From the NCBI GenBank assembly GCA_018340805.1, contig JACMZG010001908.1, positions 15,997,069 to 16,061,068 of the forward strand: DNA of 64,000 bases, given 5' to 3'. This DNA is from Microvelia longipes. Taxonomy: Eukaryota; Arthropoda; Insecta; Hemiptera; Veliidae. Below are positions 10,831-22,569 of the stretch, in pieces. The notes beneath the pieces are model-generated. The model had not been told where the DNA came from, did no database searches, and saw only the letters and a program-made list of their open reading frames with translations. Each line of letters begins with the position of its first letter. Positions within the stretch are counted from its first letter, which is position 1. The position numbers and the translations under genes were made by a program.

Positions 10831-11464
10831 TTAATCGCAAGACAAGACTAAAAAGTAACAAATTCTTTTCAAAAGCTTCCCTAATAAAACAAAACCATTT
10901 TTGAAACAACACATAATTTCTAAACAACTACAATTAATTCTAATAAATAATAGAATCAGTTTTTGCTTTCGTACAGTCCTAACAATGGGAGGTAACTACA
11001 TATCTGATACTTCCTTTGTTGTAACCGCATCTGGTAAGCTCCAGCTGTTCCTTCATAAAGGCATGCAGTAGTAGCAATGCCCTTTCTTAGGCCCTCTCTA
11101 CTATGTATGGTATTAATTATTCAGAGTGAGAAACCACTATCTAGTTTTCAGATCCTTTTCATAGAGGTATTATGACTTAGTTAGGATATCTCTTCTCTTC
11201 ACAATTTTAGAACTTTATCTTAAATATGGTTTAACTTAAATATTTTAATTCTCTTTATGGTAAGCCATCTATTGTACTTATATACAAAATTTTTTGTAAT
11301 CAAATTCTTTTTTTGTGTAAACTCTATTCTACATTCTTTTACTTGCTACTTCAATACTCTGCTACTTGATCATCTCAGTATTGTTATAGTTGATTGCCAA
11401 TTACAAAGAAAGTAAATTAGGCCCTCTTTAATTAGGTAAATCAAACGTCTTATGATCCTCCTAA
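10831..11464. other. No gene seen
   Basis: AT-rich, with no supported feature. Confidence 0.6.
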
Positions 11465-12130
11465 TTACTTCGAACTGTTCTGAACCACCTCATTATTATT
11501 CATATACTCTTCTATACCAATTCATTATTCTTTATACTCTTCTGAACTACATAATTATTATTCATATACTCTTCTATACCAATTCATTCTTCTTTATACT
11601 CTTCTGAACCACATCATTATTATTCGTATACTCTTTTATACCAATTCATTATTCTTTATACTCTTCTGAACCGCATCATTATTATTCGTATACTCTTCTA
11701 TATCAATTCATTATTCTTTATACTCTTCTGAACCACATCATTATTATTCATACACGTCTGATACACCTCATTATTCTTCATACTCTTCTGAACCACATCA
11801 TTACTATTCATACACGTCTGAACCACCTCATTATTCTTCATATACTCTTCTATACCAATTAATTATTCTTCATACTCTTCAGAACCTATCAATTATTCTT
11901 CATACATCTGAAACATCTCATTCTTTATACATCTTTTGAACCAACTCATTTTTCTCTACTCATTTCTGAACTACCTTATTTTTTTTCATATACGTATTCT
12001 GAATTACCCTTTCTTTTTTATCCTTTTCTGAACCTATCAATTATTATTTATACATCTGAACCATCTCATTCTTCTTCAAGCCTCTTCTGAACCACTCATT
12101 TTGCTTCATATCCCTTCTAAATTAACTCTA
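11465..12130. repeat. Degenerate minisatellite, 45-60 bp units
   Basis: Repeats of CATTATTCTTTATACTCTTC, TGAACCACATCATTATTATTC and ATATACTCTTCTATACCAATT run for about 650 bases. Units are near-identical around 11500-11800 and progressively degraded toward 12130. Confidence 0.92.
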
Positions 12131-13065
12131 TACAACCAAACCTCTTTCGATAGTATTGCCAGATGAGTTTTAACCAACTCAAAGAAAATCTAAGAATTAT
12201 TACGCGAAAAGAAAATCAAGCTACGAACGAAGAGTTAGTAAGATCTGTAAAGAAGTTAAACCATTTTTAAACAGTTTCAATCTTTGTACCATCTCATACT
12301 ATTAAGAGCTACTATATATCTTTTTATACTCCGAAAAAAGAATAGAAATAAAAGCAAGCCTCCATATGAATCTGCTATAATAGTAGTATGTTGCTTCGAT
12401 AATTCTCGAAAACAGTATCTTCAAATGCATTAAAAACTATACCCTGGCGCTATTATTTCAACCAGACAGCCTATCGACTTTCTCTGAAGTAATATTACTC
12501 AGTCACGATCAGTGAAACAAAGTAACACTAACCATCGAAGTAACACAAGTAGCAAGTAACCCACTAGAACCATAGAGATATATTACTAGGGGCCCTATTG
12601 GTTGAATTTTGAAACATCGAAAAAGTAACCTGACCACATTCGCCCCTGAGCGCCTCAAATTGATGTTTCAGGATTCTCAATGTATTGAGGTAGGCTATGT
12701 CCCCTTTAGTATATACCTCTATAACTAGAATGACTCATGACGTCTTCTTGATAAACAGAATCAGTTGGTACCCCTGATTCCTTGACTAAGCCTATAAAGT
12801 TTGTTTAACCCCTTAAAACCGGATGAACCGCAAATTCAATTTTTCCTTACTTATTGCGAAACCTAAACTTATTTATTTTTTTGAAAAAGGTTAAAGAGTT
12901 TTTCTTTAAAGTCCATTTAATTTGTGTCAAATGGATGTTTTATCCGCCATTTTTTGGTTTGATTGAACCAGAGATAAAATGGCTAAAATTTTATTGTAAA
13001 TACAAAAAAATCACTATGCAGTAAGCTTAAAATGTATGCCCTAAAACACACAAATAAATATCTCA
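12131..13065. other. No gene seen
   Basis: GGCCCTATTGGTTGAATTTTG (12591) resembles GGTCCTATCGGTTGGAATTTG at 52953, hinting at one more dispersed repeat. Otherwise nothing is supported. Confidence 0.5.
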
Positions 13066-13083
13066 TTATTTCAAATTTGTTGT

Positions 13084-13944
13084 AAGAAGAACAAAACACC
13101 AGGACTAGATGGTCTGAGTTATGAATTTTTCAAAAATCTTCCTGCCGAATGGGTCCATTATCTTCAAAATATGTTTAATGTCATTCTGGATACTGAAGTT
13201 ATCCCCCAATGTTGGGGTGAAATTAAACTTACCATGCTCCACAAAAAAGGAAGCAAATCGGATTGCTCAAACTATAGGGGAATTGCTCTATTAAATACAA
13301 TTGAGAAAATATTTAGTAATATTATCCTTGAAAGGATAATTCTATGGACTGAGAGTTTAGATCTTTTACCTGAAGAACAATCAGGATTTAGGAGAGGAAG
13401 AGGTTGTCTAGACAACCTTTTCACTCTTTCTTCGGCGATTAATATTCAACTATTAACAGGTTCTCCTTATGTCATTGTGATTTTTGTGGACTTCTCAAAG
13501 GCCTTTGATTCAATTGTACACTTTCTTTTATGGAACAAGATGATTAAATTAGGGATGAGCCCAAAGTTGGTTAATATATTAAAAAATCTGTATGATGTAG
13601 CAAATGTTTTTGTTAACGTAAATAATGTTCCTTCAGAGAAAGTAAAGGTTTCTACAGGAGTTTTACAAGGTGAGCCTGTTTCTGCAATTATTTTTGCTCT
13701 CTTTATTTCAGATATCATTCAGTTTTTTCACTCAAAAGGGGTTAAAGGAGTCAAGCTTTCATTTGCTCACAGGTTACTTCTCTTGCTTTACGCTGACGAT
13801 GTTGTATTCTTGGCTCAGTCCTGGACTGATGCTCAGGAAATACTTAATTTATTATTTGAATACTGCTCTCTAAATGGTCTAAAAGTTAATGTAGACAAAA
13901 CTAGAGTCGTTCAATTTTCTAAAAGCCCAAAAAAAGAAGCTTAG
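13084..13944 (+). pseudogene. LINE reverse transcriptase domain
   Basis: The open frame runs from the truncation point; a later internal ATG is at 13171. It shows the RT blocks in order: TPGLDGLSYEFF, SNYRGIALL, SGFRRGRGCLDN, VDFSKAFDS (first catalytic Asp), GVLQGEPVSAIIFALFISD and LLYADDVVF (catalytic YADD). The catalytic residues are intact. The enzyme would copy its own RNA into DNA at a nicked target. The N-terminal endonuclease is missing and the frame stops at 13944, with the homologous sequence continuing in other frames, so this copy cannot be active. Confidence 0.9.
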
Positions 13945-14976
13945 AACTCTCTTTTACAATGAATCCTCTCAAATATGTAAAACAATTTACTTACTTAGGA
14001 GTGCCGTTTTCAAGCTCAGCGAAGTTCTCTTTAGCATCCAAAGAATTTATTTCTAAGGGAAACATGGCACTTGGCAAAACAAAAACTATTCTGATGAAGT
14101 CGAAATCTGACTCGCATGAAACCAAAGTAACTTTATTTAATTCTATCGTTACCTCTACCCTGTTGTATGCTGCAGAAATTTGGGCTCCTAGATATGCCCA
14201 ACAATTAGAATCAGTCCATTCTAAATTTTTTAAAAGCATATATTTTTGGCCTAACTGTACTCCACACTACATGGTAAGACTTGAATCTGGCTCTCTGCCA
14301 CTAGAATCTAAAATATTTAAAGCCATGATCTCTCTTTTGACTAAAATACTGGGTATGTGTGATAATAGACTCCCCAAAATATGTTATCAATCTCTACTTC
14401 ATATTAAGTCAAAAACAATTAACAATGAGCAGTAATTGGGTGTCTCAGTTGGAAAGCTTCCTCAGTAAAATAAATAGCGAGTATGTGCTAAATTTAAACT
14501 TAAATGAGCTTATTGCAGTTACTCCTACCCTGTTAAACAATTTTAATAATTATTTACACCAATTAGATGTTGAGAGAGTTCTTAAATCGTCTTATTCTCC
14601 TTTATATAAAGAAATTTCTACCTTTTCAACGAACGGAGAATCTTATCTGAAATTTAGAGTTGGTTTAAATATCACTAGAACAATAAGTCAAATTAGGATC
14701 GGTAATCCCCAAATAACTACTTTATACATTGACGGAAAAAATTATAGATTCGATTCAGATACTTATTGCAAACTTTGTAATTCATATGATGATTCAATGA
14801 ACCACTTTTTACTAGAATGTAATGTTTTATCAGATATAAGAGAACATTATTTACAGGATGTATTAAGGAAAAAATCCTTCTTCACGAAAATATTTACTAA
14901 CCCAGATCTTGTCACTATGAAAAAACTGTATTATTATATAGCCAAGTCTTTAATTATAAGACAAGTTCATCTATAA
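13945..14976 (+). pseudogene. LINE C-terminal region with CCHC-like knuckle
   Basis: Continues the preceding frame after frameshifts near 13938-13962 and 14420. The first piece contains KYVKQFTYLGVPFSSS, the segment that follows the RT domain, then LYAAEIWAPRY. The last piece ends with a Cys-rich YCKLCN...NHFLLECN motif (C-x2-C...H-x4-C) near 14766-14823, typical of LINE C-termini. The stop is at 14974-14976. Shifts sit near A- or T-rich runs, so some may be sequencing indels. Confidence 0.8.
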
Positions 14977-15180
14977 ATTTTATTTTCTAAAAGATAGTTT
15001 ATTTAAAAAAAGGAAGCAACGCATATTATTTTACTTTTATTATTTATTAGGTATTGTTTAATTTTTCTTAATTTGATTAGAAGCATCAAAAGCATGTTTA
15101 TTTACAGCACAGATTTCTATTTGTACAAGATTGTATTTTCTTAAACAAATATATGATTTATTTATTTATTTCAAATTTGT

Positions 15181-16190
15181 CTATATTATCATGCATATGA
15201 TACAGGCAGACTTAAAAATCGAGAAAGAGCACAGCACAGTTCTCATATATGATAGTTTGACTTAAAAAGGGCAACTTAATTTTTTTAAAAGACACATTTT
15301 TTTAATAAAACTCGTAAAATAAACATTAGATTATCATGTATAAGAGCTGTTCTCTTTTTCTATACAAAAATATATATTAGCTATTGTGTAGTTTGACACG
15401 TACGCATTAGATTTTATTGTTAACATATTAACATTTTATTTTAGTAAACCAATTATGATTGAGTTAAAAGCGATTTGTCACAAAGTTAAAAACATAAATA
15501 AAACCCTTTACCTTTAAACGATAATAATGGGAACAGAGAAATAATCGATATAGAGGAAAATCTGAATTCGGACCATTTTCAAAACTTCATATGATCCTGG
15601 AGCAAAATATTCCCAATTTAAAATGACAGACCATCTAATTTTATGTCAAAGAGTCAAATTAGGTCAATCTCGTAGATTACAAAAAATCGACAATCACAAA
15701 ATTTGCAACTGGCTCAGGGGCTATAACTTAACTAAGTTTCGCTTCCAGAACTATGTACAGCTTCAAAAGAAGCATAATTATTACGTTATCTTAAGTAAAA
15801 TAAGCATTTATCAGTCAAAGCTAAAATTTGAAAGTTACATTTTACACGATACTTTTCCTTCCTGCAAGACATAAGGAAAAAATTCTCACAGAACATTTAA
15901 AATATCATTCTAACAAGTAGATAAAGTTGAACACATGCAATAAATATTATCGTACGTAATACTAATCATAAGTGTTATAAAACATCGAGACATGGCTATT
16001 TTTCGTTACCCCAGGTTTTAATCAACTACAACAACCAAAAGAACCGGTTCTGTAAAACACGTTAAACCTTCTTTTGGCGCCACCCTTTCCAGCACCCGCG
16101 GAAAAAACGTCATACACAAAAACCCTTAATTATTTTACCTTTATGATTTTAAACTTATTACTTATATTTAGTTTCATTATTAATAGTATA
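15181..16190. other. No gene seen
   Basis: AT-rich. An 83-codon open frame at 15623-15874 is Lys/Asn/Tyr-rich and unrecognised. A GC-richer patch around 16068-16110 has no reading frame I can support. Confidence 0.5.
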
Positions 16191-16290
16191 ACTGATACTA
16201 TATACTATATTATATAATATAATATATATTATATATATTATATATATATATATATATAATAATATAATATATATAATATAATATAATTAT

Positions 16291-16344
<54 letters not shown>

Positions 16345-16345
16345 A
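16191..16345. repeat. (TA)n / ATAT-rich microsatellite
   Basis: Imperfect TA repeats of about 150 bases with TATAATATA interruptions. Confidence 0.95.
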
Positions 16346-17005
16346 AATATACTGATACTATACTATGCCATCAGTAGTCAGTCATAATATAGTATAGTCA
16401 ATAAATATATAGTTAAAACAGGAGGCTCCTTTTTCAAGGATTACCTTTTTTGAGGCTCTGAAGGCAATAATCAAAAATTGTTTAGTGCCTAAATTTTGTC
16501 AAACTTTATGACTTATTTCTAGTTATGTATGTATAAACTAATTATGTAATAAATAATAAATAAATAAATAAAAACAAATAGTTAATATCCTAAACTTACT
16601 ATCTACAATCATACATCATTTTCTTTATTCAATTATGAAGTTGATTCATGTTGTGTTTTTTGTCAATTATGTTTTGTTTTGGACGAAACCAAGTGTTATA
16701 CAACGTTTCTAAAAATAAGTAAATTTGATAGTATAGCAATAATGATTAATTAATACATTTTAATAATTAATTTTTACCTTTTGGGATTTTTGTTTAGAAT
16801 ACAAACTAAAAAGACAAGATAAATTAAACTTGAAGGTCGAAATGTTAACTTAAAATGATAATTATATGCCATTATCATTAAAATTATTAGTGGCTTTATA
16901 TTAATATAGATCTGTATTTACTTTGTTTATGCCTCGTGGGCGAATAATATTCATAAATTAGCAATTACGTCATATTTTCAATTAAAAACCTTTAACAAGA
17001 TATTT
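16346..17005. other. No gene seen
   Basis: AT-rich, with no supported feature. Confidence 0.6.
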
Positions 17006-17007
17006 TT

Positions 17008-17425
17008 TACTTTTCCTCATTTATACCGTAGGTATATAGGAAAAGTTTTGTGATTGCAAAAAAATGACACCGAGAGTCAACATGAATTAATATTTTTCAG
17101 ACCTCCTGAGTGGTTTTCACAAAATAGTCTGTAAAAATGTGTGTGTGTGAGTCTATTATCATCGTAGCTCCCAACGTATTTATAGTACTAGAAATTTGAA
17201 ACTTGGTCAATGGTGAAACTAAAATCAATCTTTAGGTCTATCCGGAAAATATTTTGACGTCATCAACCGGAAAAAATACTCAGCAAAAGTTTGGGCAAAC
17301 TTCATAAAAAACGAACTAATGATTCGATCGACTTGAGATATATTACGCATGTAAACAGATGAGCGTAGTGAATCCAATGTAACGCGTGAAAGTTCTGAGA
17401 TTCCCCGTTCCCAATGTTTTCAATA
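17008..17425 (+). mobile_element. Family A copy lacking the 5S-like core
   Basis: Starts with the family's 5' end, TTTCCTCATTTATACCGTAG then GTATATAGGAAAAG. It continues through the AGACCTCCTGAGTGG block, ATTATCATCGTAGCTCCCAA, TGACGTCA (17255-17262) and GATTCGATCGACTTGAGATA. It then jumps directly to the tail GAGCGTAGTGAATCCAATG. The middle part, with the 5S-like box, is deleted. Confidence 0.8.
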
Positions 17426-18450
17426 ATAATACTTTGTAGACTAAGTTATAAAGTTTAATTTGAGGTAAGTATATACTTGACAACAGTTTTTTTTACGCAG
17501 AGCACATAATTAATAGAAAACAAAGCATATCTTTCTAGGATATTTTAAGCTTAAAAAGTTTGATAAATTTCTAAAATAGTGAAGTAGGTTAGTATAAGAA
17601 AAAAACAAAATAAGAGAAAAATATAAACTAAAACACATTGGAATAATAAATAAACAGCATTATAAACCAAAAATATATTTCACGAGAAAAACATTTTTTT
17701 TAAGATACAAACACGTAGAAAAGAGGAGTAATAGCAATAAATTGAAGACGAAGAAGAAGTGTTTAACTAGGAAGAACTTTACTTCTATCTAACCTTTATG
17801 AATAATCGATATTACAAGTAAAAAAGACATTCTAGACATTTTACACAGTTGGTAACACTGCACGCGAGCTGTTGCACTCAGACATGTTTACTATGTCAAG
17901 GGAGGGGGGACAAATGGTTGCCATGACAACATAATCGAGTATACAAATAATATTTATAAAAACATTTTCCACCCTACACTTCCCGGTGTTATAAATAACT
18001 AGGTCTCTTGATAAATATAAAAAGTAATGTTATATTAGAATGAATAAAATACTTTCATAAGAAATATGATTGGAACAAAAAGAAAGCCGAAAAATAAGTA
18101 TGTGCACTCGTATTACAAAAATTAATTATCAAAAAGTGATTAAGGTGGCTGTGCTCCCCTAACCTTTTTAGAATTCCCCAAATTACTCCGTCAATATTTT
18201 TCGCAGAGCTTCAGCAAATAATACTGATTTACTGATGAGTATGGCTTCTTCAATGTATCTATATTAAGCTTTAAAAATTTAGTTTTTACTCTTAATTTTA
18301 AATTATTGTTGCACGATGGTCTTCATGCCGAACGAATTTCCTTTGGGCTGCGTGTTTCCGCATTCCAATCTATTTCTAGCTTAATGTTTTCGGTTTATGC
18401 TCCACTATCCATAAATTGAGCATTTACTCACTTGTAAAACACTACTCGTT
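17426..18450. other. No gene seen
   Basis: AT-rich, with no supported feature. Confidence 0.6.
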
Positions 18451-18479
18451 ACTTATTTTTTTCTGAATTTTTCAAAGGA

Positions 18480-18655
18480 AAAGTAAGGTTTCATAAAAAA
18501 TAAGGTTCGGGACACAAATGGAGGTCGATTTTTGTACCAAATTAATTTAGATCCGATAAAGCGTTCGAAAGTTATTGTGTCTAGGAACAAAACATAAAAT
18601 CGTCTAGAAACAAAAATATCATAGTACATACAATCATACACACCACACACACATA
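18480..18655 (-). mobile_element. Family B dispersed repeat
   Basis: On the minus strand it carries TTTTGTTCCTAGACGAT, then GACACAATAACTTTCGAACG-like sequence, CTTTATCGGATCTAAATTAA and TTGGTACAAAAATCGACCTC. The same order occurs at 26160-26265. It directly abuts an (AC)n/(TA)n tract, as the other copies do. The class of element is unknown. Confidence 0.65.
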
Positions 18656-18675
18656 AAATAAATAATATATATATT

Positions 18676-18706
<31 letters not shown>

Positions 18707-18710
18707 ATAT

Positions 18711-18768
<58 letters not shown>

Positions 18769-18775
18769 TATATAA
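18656..18775. repeat. (TA)n microsatellite
   Basis: About 120 bases of TA with a few TAATAT interruptions, between family B and family A fragments. Confidence 0.96.
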
Positions 18776-18779
18776 GCAT

Positions 18780-19080
18780 TAATTCAATTTTATATTTTAA
18801 TTCAATACTCATTTTAAAAAAATTGTAAGAATTCGACAAGTAATCTTATGAAGTTGATATTTGGTACAATGTTTTGGTATAATGTTTCCTTATAATACGG
18901 CAAGTATATCTACAGTTTTTGTTAGATCATAAAAGTTAAGCAGCATCGCGGGGAATGAAAGGAATGAATTTACTATCTGAAGAAAGAGCGAAGCGAGTCC
19001 AAAGTAGGGAGGACGAGAGTAGCGAATCCGATGTAATGAGGAAAAGTTCCGAGGCACTTCGACCCGATTATTTAATATAT
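18780..19080 (+). mobile_element. Family A 3' part
   Basis: Contains TTGATATTTGGTACAATG, TAGATCATAAAAGTTAAGCA, a shortened 5S-like box (AGCAGCATCGCGGGGAATGA), GAGCGAAGCGAGTCCAAAGT, GAGAGTAGCGAATCCGATG and TGAGGAAAAGTTCCGAGGCA. The distal part of the 5S-like box is deleted. Confidence 0.8.
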
Positions 19081-20285
19081 ATTTTATTTTTAATAGATGT
19101 ACCAATAAAAGTAAAATTGTACTTTAACTTTTTAACTGCTGCGGAATACTTACAACTGTAGCAAAAATGGCAAGTTTTTGTTTAGATAATATCAAACAAC
19201 GTACTTAAAAATAAAAAAATACATATTTTAAATTCATAAAAAGTATGGATTATTAAAAGGGGTCATTCAATTTTACAGGTCAGGGTTAAGGCCAGAGTCA
19301 GGGTTCGCCCACCAACCCAATCATTTTTGTTTTATTTTTAAATTTTATACATTAATAACCACAACTATTTTAATTGGTGTATATTTTATAATTTATGATA
19401 ATGAAATATTAGTTTTGTGGTTATTTAAATGGTCATTAAATAACAAGCTGCCAAACGTGGAAATAAGCTTTACTATCTTATATGTCTCATTTTATGAAAT
19501 TCTGGCGCAGATAAATATTTTATAATAATTATTTCATTAAATATGTTATTAAATAAATTATATTAATTATTTCTTAAATATTTTATATTAATTATTTCTT
19601 AAATATTTTATTAAATGTTTTATATTAATTATTTCATTAAATATTTTATACAAACATTAAGGGAATAACTCAAGAAAATGACGCTTATGTTTCCCCATTA
19701 CGCGTGTTTTCTTATAGTCATGGAATCAATTCCCACAAATTAATAAATTGAGTTCAAATAAGTATTTTTTATACAGACTTAGTTTATAATAAGTTCAAAT
19801 AACAGGAATTCATAATAATTATTTCTTTAACAAATATATATTGCTTGGAAATATTATTAATTTACATTTATTCGTATATATTTATATTTTTTTAATAACT
19901 TGCACTATTACAACGAAAGCTTAAAACATAGATAACTGTATTTTTAGCTACAAAACATAGATAACTGTATTTTTAACTACTGTATTTTTTACTATAACGA
20001 AGATTTATTGAAAAAAACATTTAGTTCTAATAACATTTAAATATAATAAACTTGTATAATAAAAAATAACAGCACTTCAACTACATATATTGCATAAAAT
20101 GTCAAGTAGTGATCGTATTATATATACTATCTTGGTAAATGCCAGCGTTTAATTTGTATTTAAAGCTTTTTGCTACTTTTGTATTTCTTTGATCTATTGA
20201 TAATATGTTTAGAGGGACATCCTGAAATAGTTTACACTGTACGGGATGTAGAACTTGATATCCTGAAACCTGTACGATGTCAGGT
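19081..20285. other. No gene; short AT tandem repeat
   Basis: TTAATTATTTCTTAAATATTTTATA-like units repeat at about 19520-19650. A direct duplication, ACATAGATAACTGTATTTTTA, occurs around 19927-19975. Nothing else is supported. Confidence 0.6.
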
Positions 20286-20292
20286 GTTGCAG

Positions 20293-20458
20293 TACGACAC
20301 ACAGCTAAAATCAGTTGTCAGCGCGGGAAAATAGTGTTGAGGAACCAATAAGGCTGACCTGATTTGTAATTAAGGGCGTGGTTTATCATCCAGGACTAAC
20401 CTCATTGGTTCCCTCACATATTTTCCCACGCTGTCAACTGATTTTAGCCGTTGTCGTA
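20293..20458. mobile_element. MITE with ~65-bp terminal inverted repeats
   Basis: The left side (TACGACACACAGCTAAAATC, AGCGCGGGAAAATAG, GGAACCAATAAGG) is mirrored by the right side (CCTCATTGGTTCCC, ATTTTCCCACGCTG, TTTTAGCCGTTGTCGTA) with only a few mismatches. The element is about 166 bp with a 20-30 bp centre and encodes nothing. A possible TA duplication does not settle the superfamily. Confidence 0.75.
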
Positions 20459-20462
20459 TTAT

Positions 20463-20980
20463 AGCTAAAGATCCCTAACTCATCAATTTATTAATGTCTC
20501 CTTTGTGGGACATATGCTGCCTAGGGAATGGTTCATTATATTAAGAGGGCACGTGTTATAACCCTCTACGATTGTTACTCCTAATACAACAGGTATATAC
20601 CTATTTATGGCATTCACCCGGCGGGAACAACCATAAGTGGGTTGCGAAAACTATGCTCGAATTATTAATAAAAGTTTTTAAATACTACCTTAACAAATGA
20701 TCTCTCCAAAACTAAAAGCATTTAGTTCGCGAGTTATATTCAAACAATGTTATTATCCACTAAAGCCTTGTAATAAGAATAGTCGTAGCAACATCAGCAC
20801 AAATTTAATTTGTAAATTAGGCACTAAATAATTCACAAGACCCTCTCAATCTCAACCACGTGTGAGTGTCAGTCTTATTGGTATTATTCTTATAAGTCTT
20901 TTATATTACTTCTCTGCATTTTAATGTATTGGCAAAAAATATATATTTTTAAAGCAATCTTCAGTTTAGTTATTTGAGAA
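20463..20980. other. No gene seen
   Basis: Somewhat less AT-rich, but no frame or repeat is supported. Confidence 0.55.
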
Positions 20981-20984
20981 TCAT

Positions 20985-21195
20985 CAACCGTGATGGATAT
21001 GAATATCCATCCGGTTTTGGCTTAACGCCATCTTCAGCGGGCGGGGCAAAACTCAAGCTCTCAACTAAAAAGGTTAAAGGTTATATCAATGAATAACTTT
21101 ACTAGATGAGAGCTCGAGTGTTGATAATGGCGTTAAATCGAAACCGGTCCAGGGATATTCATATCCAACAGCAAGTATTGACGGTAGCTGATTCT
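20985..21195. mobile_element. Head-to-head Penelope-like units
   Basis: The left unit (minus strand) reads GCCCCGCCCGCTGAAGATGG, then GCGTTAAGCC, AAAACCGGATGGATATTC. The right unit (plus strand) reads GAGAGCTCGAGTGTTG, ATAATGGCGTTAAATCGAAA, CCGGTCCAGGGATATTC. Both are versions of the unit at 7375-7525, and this is the third inverted pair in the window. The hammerhead-like core is degraded (CTGAAGA or TTGATAA instead of CTGATGA). Confidence 0.6.
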
Positions 21196-21590
21196 TCAAT
21201 TGCTTCGTTTCCTTGCGGTATGTATAACCTCTTTGATTTCAGTTTAGTTTATTATAAATCGCAACGCAAAACCCGGGTAACCGATGACGAATGTAGTACT
21301 AAGCTCAACAGAACACCAAGTACTATGATCTTTGCAAAACAGAACACCAAAATAAAAACTGGATCTGAATGAAATTGAAACCTAACTGCAACTGTATTAC
21401 TCAATAAATTAAAGCCAACACATTACACTGCAAGAAACAAGTCTAACTCCATATAATGGCTACTAATTACATTTTTCAACCTTACACTACGTCACACCTG
21501 TTTGATAAATATGTAAGTGTAATTTTCTTCCATCCATTTATATCAAACAATTTATATAGCCATCGAAAGCTATTCCTACTATTCTTATGT
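21196..21590. other. No gene seen
   Basis: An 88-codon open frame covering 21106-21372 begins inside the Penelope-like unit and shows no domain. Confidence 0.55.
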
Positions 21591-21596
21591 TCTTAT

Positions 21597-21671
21597 CAGT
21601 GGCGTAGCCAGGATTTAATTTCGGGAGGGGCTGAATATTAAAAATTGTATATATTATATATATATATATAG

Positions 21672-21722
<51 letters not shown>

Positions 21723-21739
21723 CACACACACACACACAC

Positions 21740-21795
<56 letters not shown>

Positions 21796-21817
21796 TAATA
21801 TTATATATATAATATAA

Positions 21818-21850
<33 letters not shown>

Positions 21851-22213
21851 ATATTATTATATTATATATTATATATATATATATATAAATATATATTTAT
21901 ATAATATATATACATATATATATTATATATTTACTATATTATATATATAAATATATATATATAATATATAATATAAATATATATTATATATACTTATATT
22001 TATATATATATTATATATATAATATATATATTATATTATATAATATATATATATATATAATATATATATATATAATATATATATATATATATAATATATT
22101 ACAATTATATATATATATATTATATATATTTATATATTTATATATATATATATATATATTATATAATTATTATATGTATATATATATTATATATATATAT
22201 TATTATATATTAT

Positions 22214-22276
<63 letters not shown>

Positions 22277-22564
22277 TACAATTTATATAAATATAATATA
22301 TAATACTATATTTATATTATTATATATATTATATACTATATATAGTATAATAATACATATATATAATACATATAATATATTACACACTATACATATTATA
22401 TATACATATTTATATTATATATATTATAAGTTATTTAAGTTATGTAATTTATTATTTTATATATTTTTTATAGGTTATATTTTTTTTCACACATTTATTG
22501 CGGGTTAGGTTATGTAAAAATTTCGGGGGGCTGAAGCCCTCAGCCCCCCCTGGCTACGCCACTG
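21597..22564. mobile_element. hAT-like MITE swollen by (TA)n
   Basis: Terminal inverted repeats are CAGTGGCGTAGCCAGGATTT at 21597 and CCCCTGGCTACGCCACTG at the right end. The flanks GTTCTTAT and GTCTTAT match except for one base, consistent with an 8-bp duplication. About 780 bases of irregular TA repeats separate the ends. A related 356-bp element at 51081-51436 has the same ends with a much shorter TA tract. No transposase is present. Confidence 0.8.
21650..22440. repeat. Long irregular (TA)n tract
   Basis: TA repeats with frequent TAATAT and TTATAT phase changes and a short (AC)n run at 21722-21739, all inside the hAT-like element. Open frames here are repeat artefacts. Confidence 0.97.
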
Positions 22565-22569
22565 GTCTT

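Larger units (their letters stand above)
13081..15165 (+). mobile_element. 5'-truncated LINE with 15-bp target duplication
   Basis: The insertion lies between two copies of TTATTTCAAATTTGT (13066-13080 and 15166-15180), the pattern left by target-primed reverse transcription. The 5' end is cut inside the reverse transcriptase domain. The 3' end is a 190-base untranslated region finishing in (TTTA)n. It is on the plus strand and separate from the other LINE fragments, though its 3' coding end resembles the fragment nested at 37925-38485. Confidence 0.9.
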
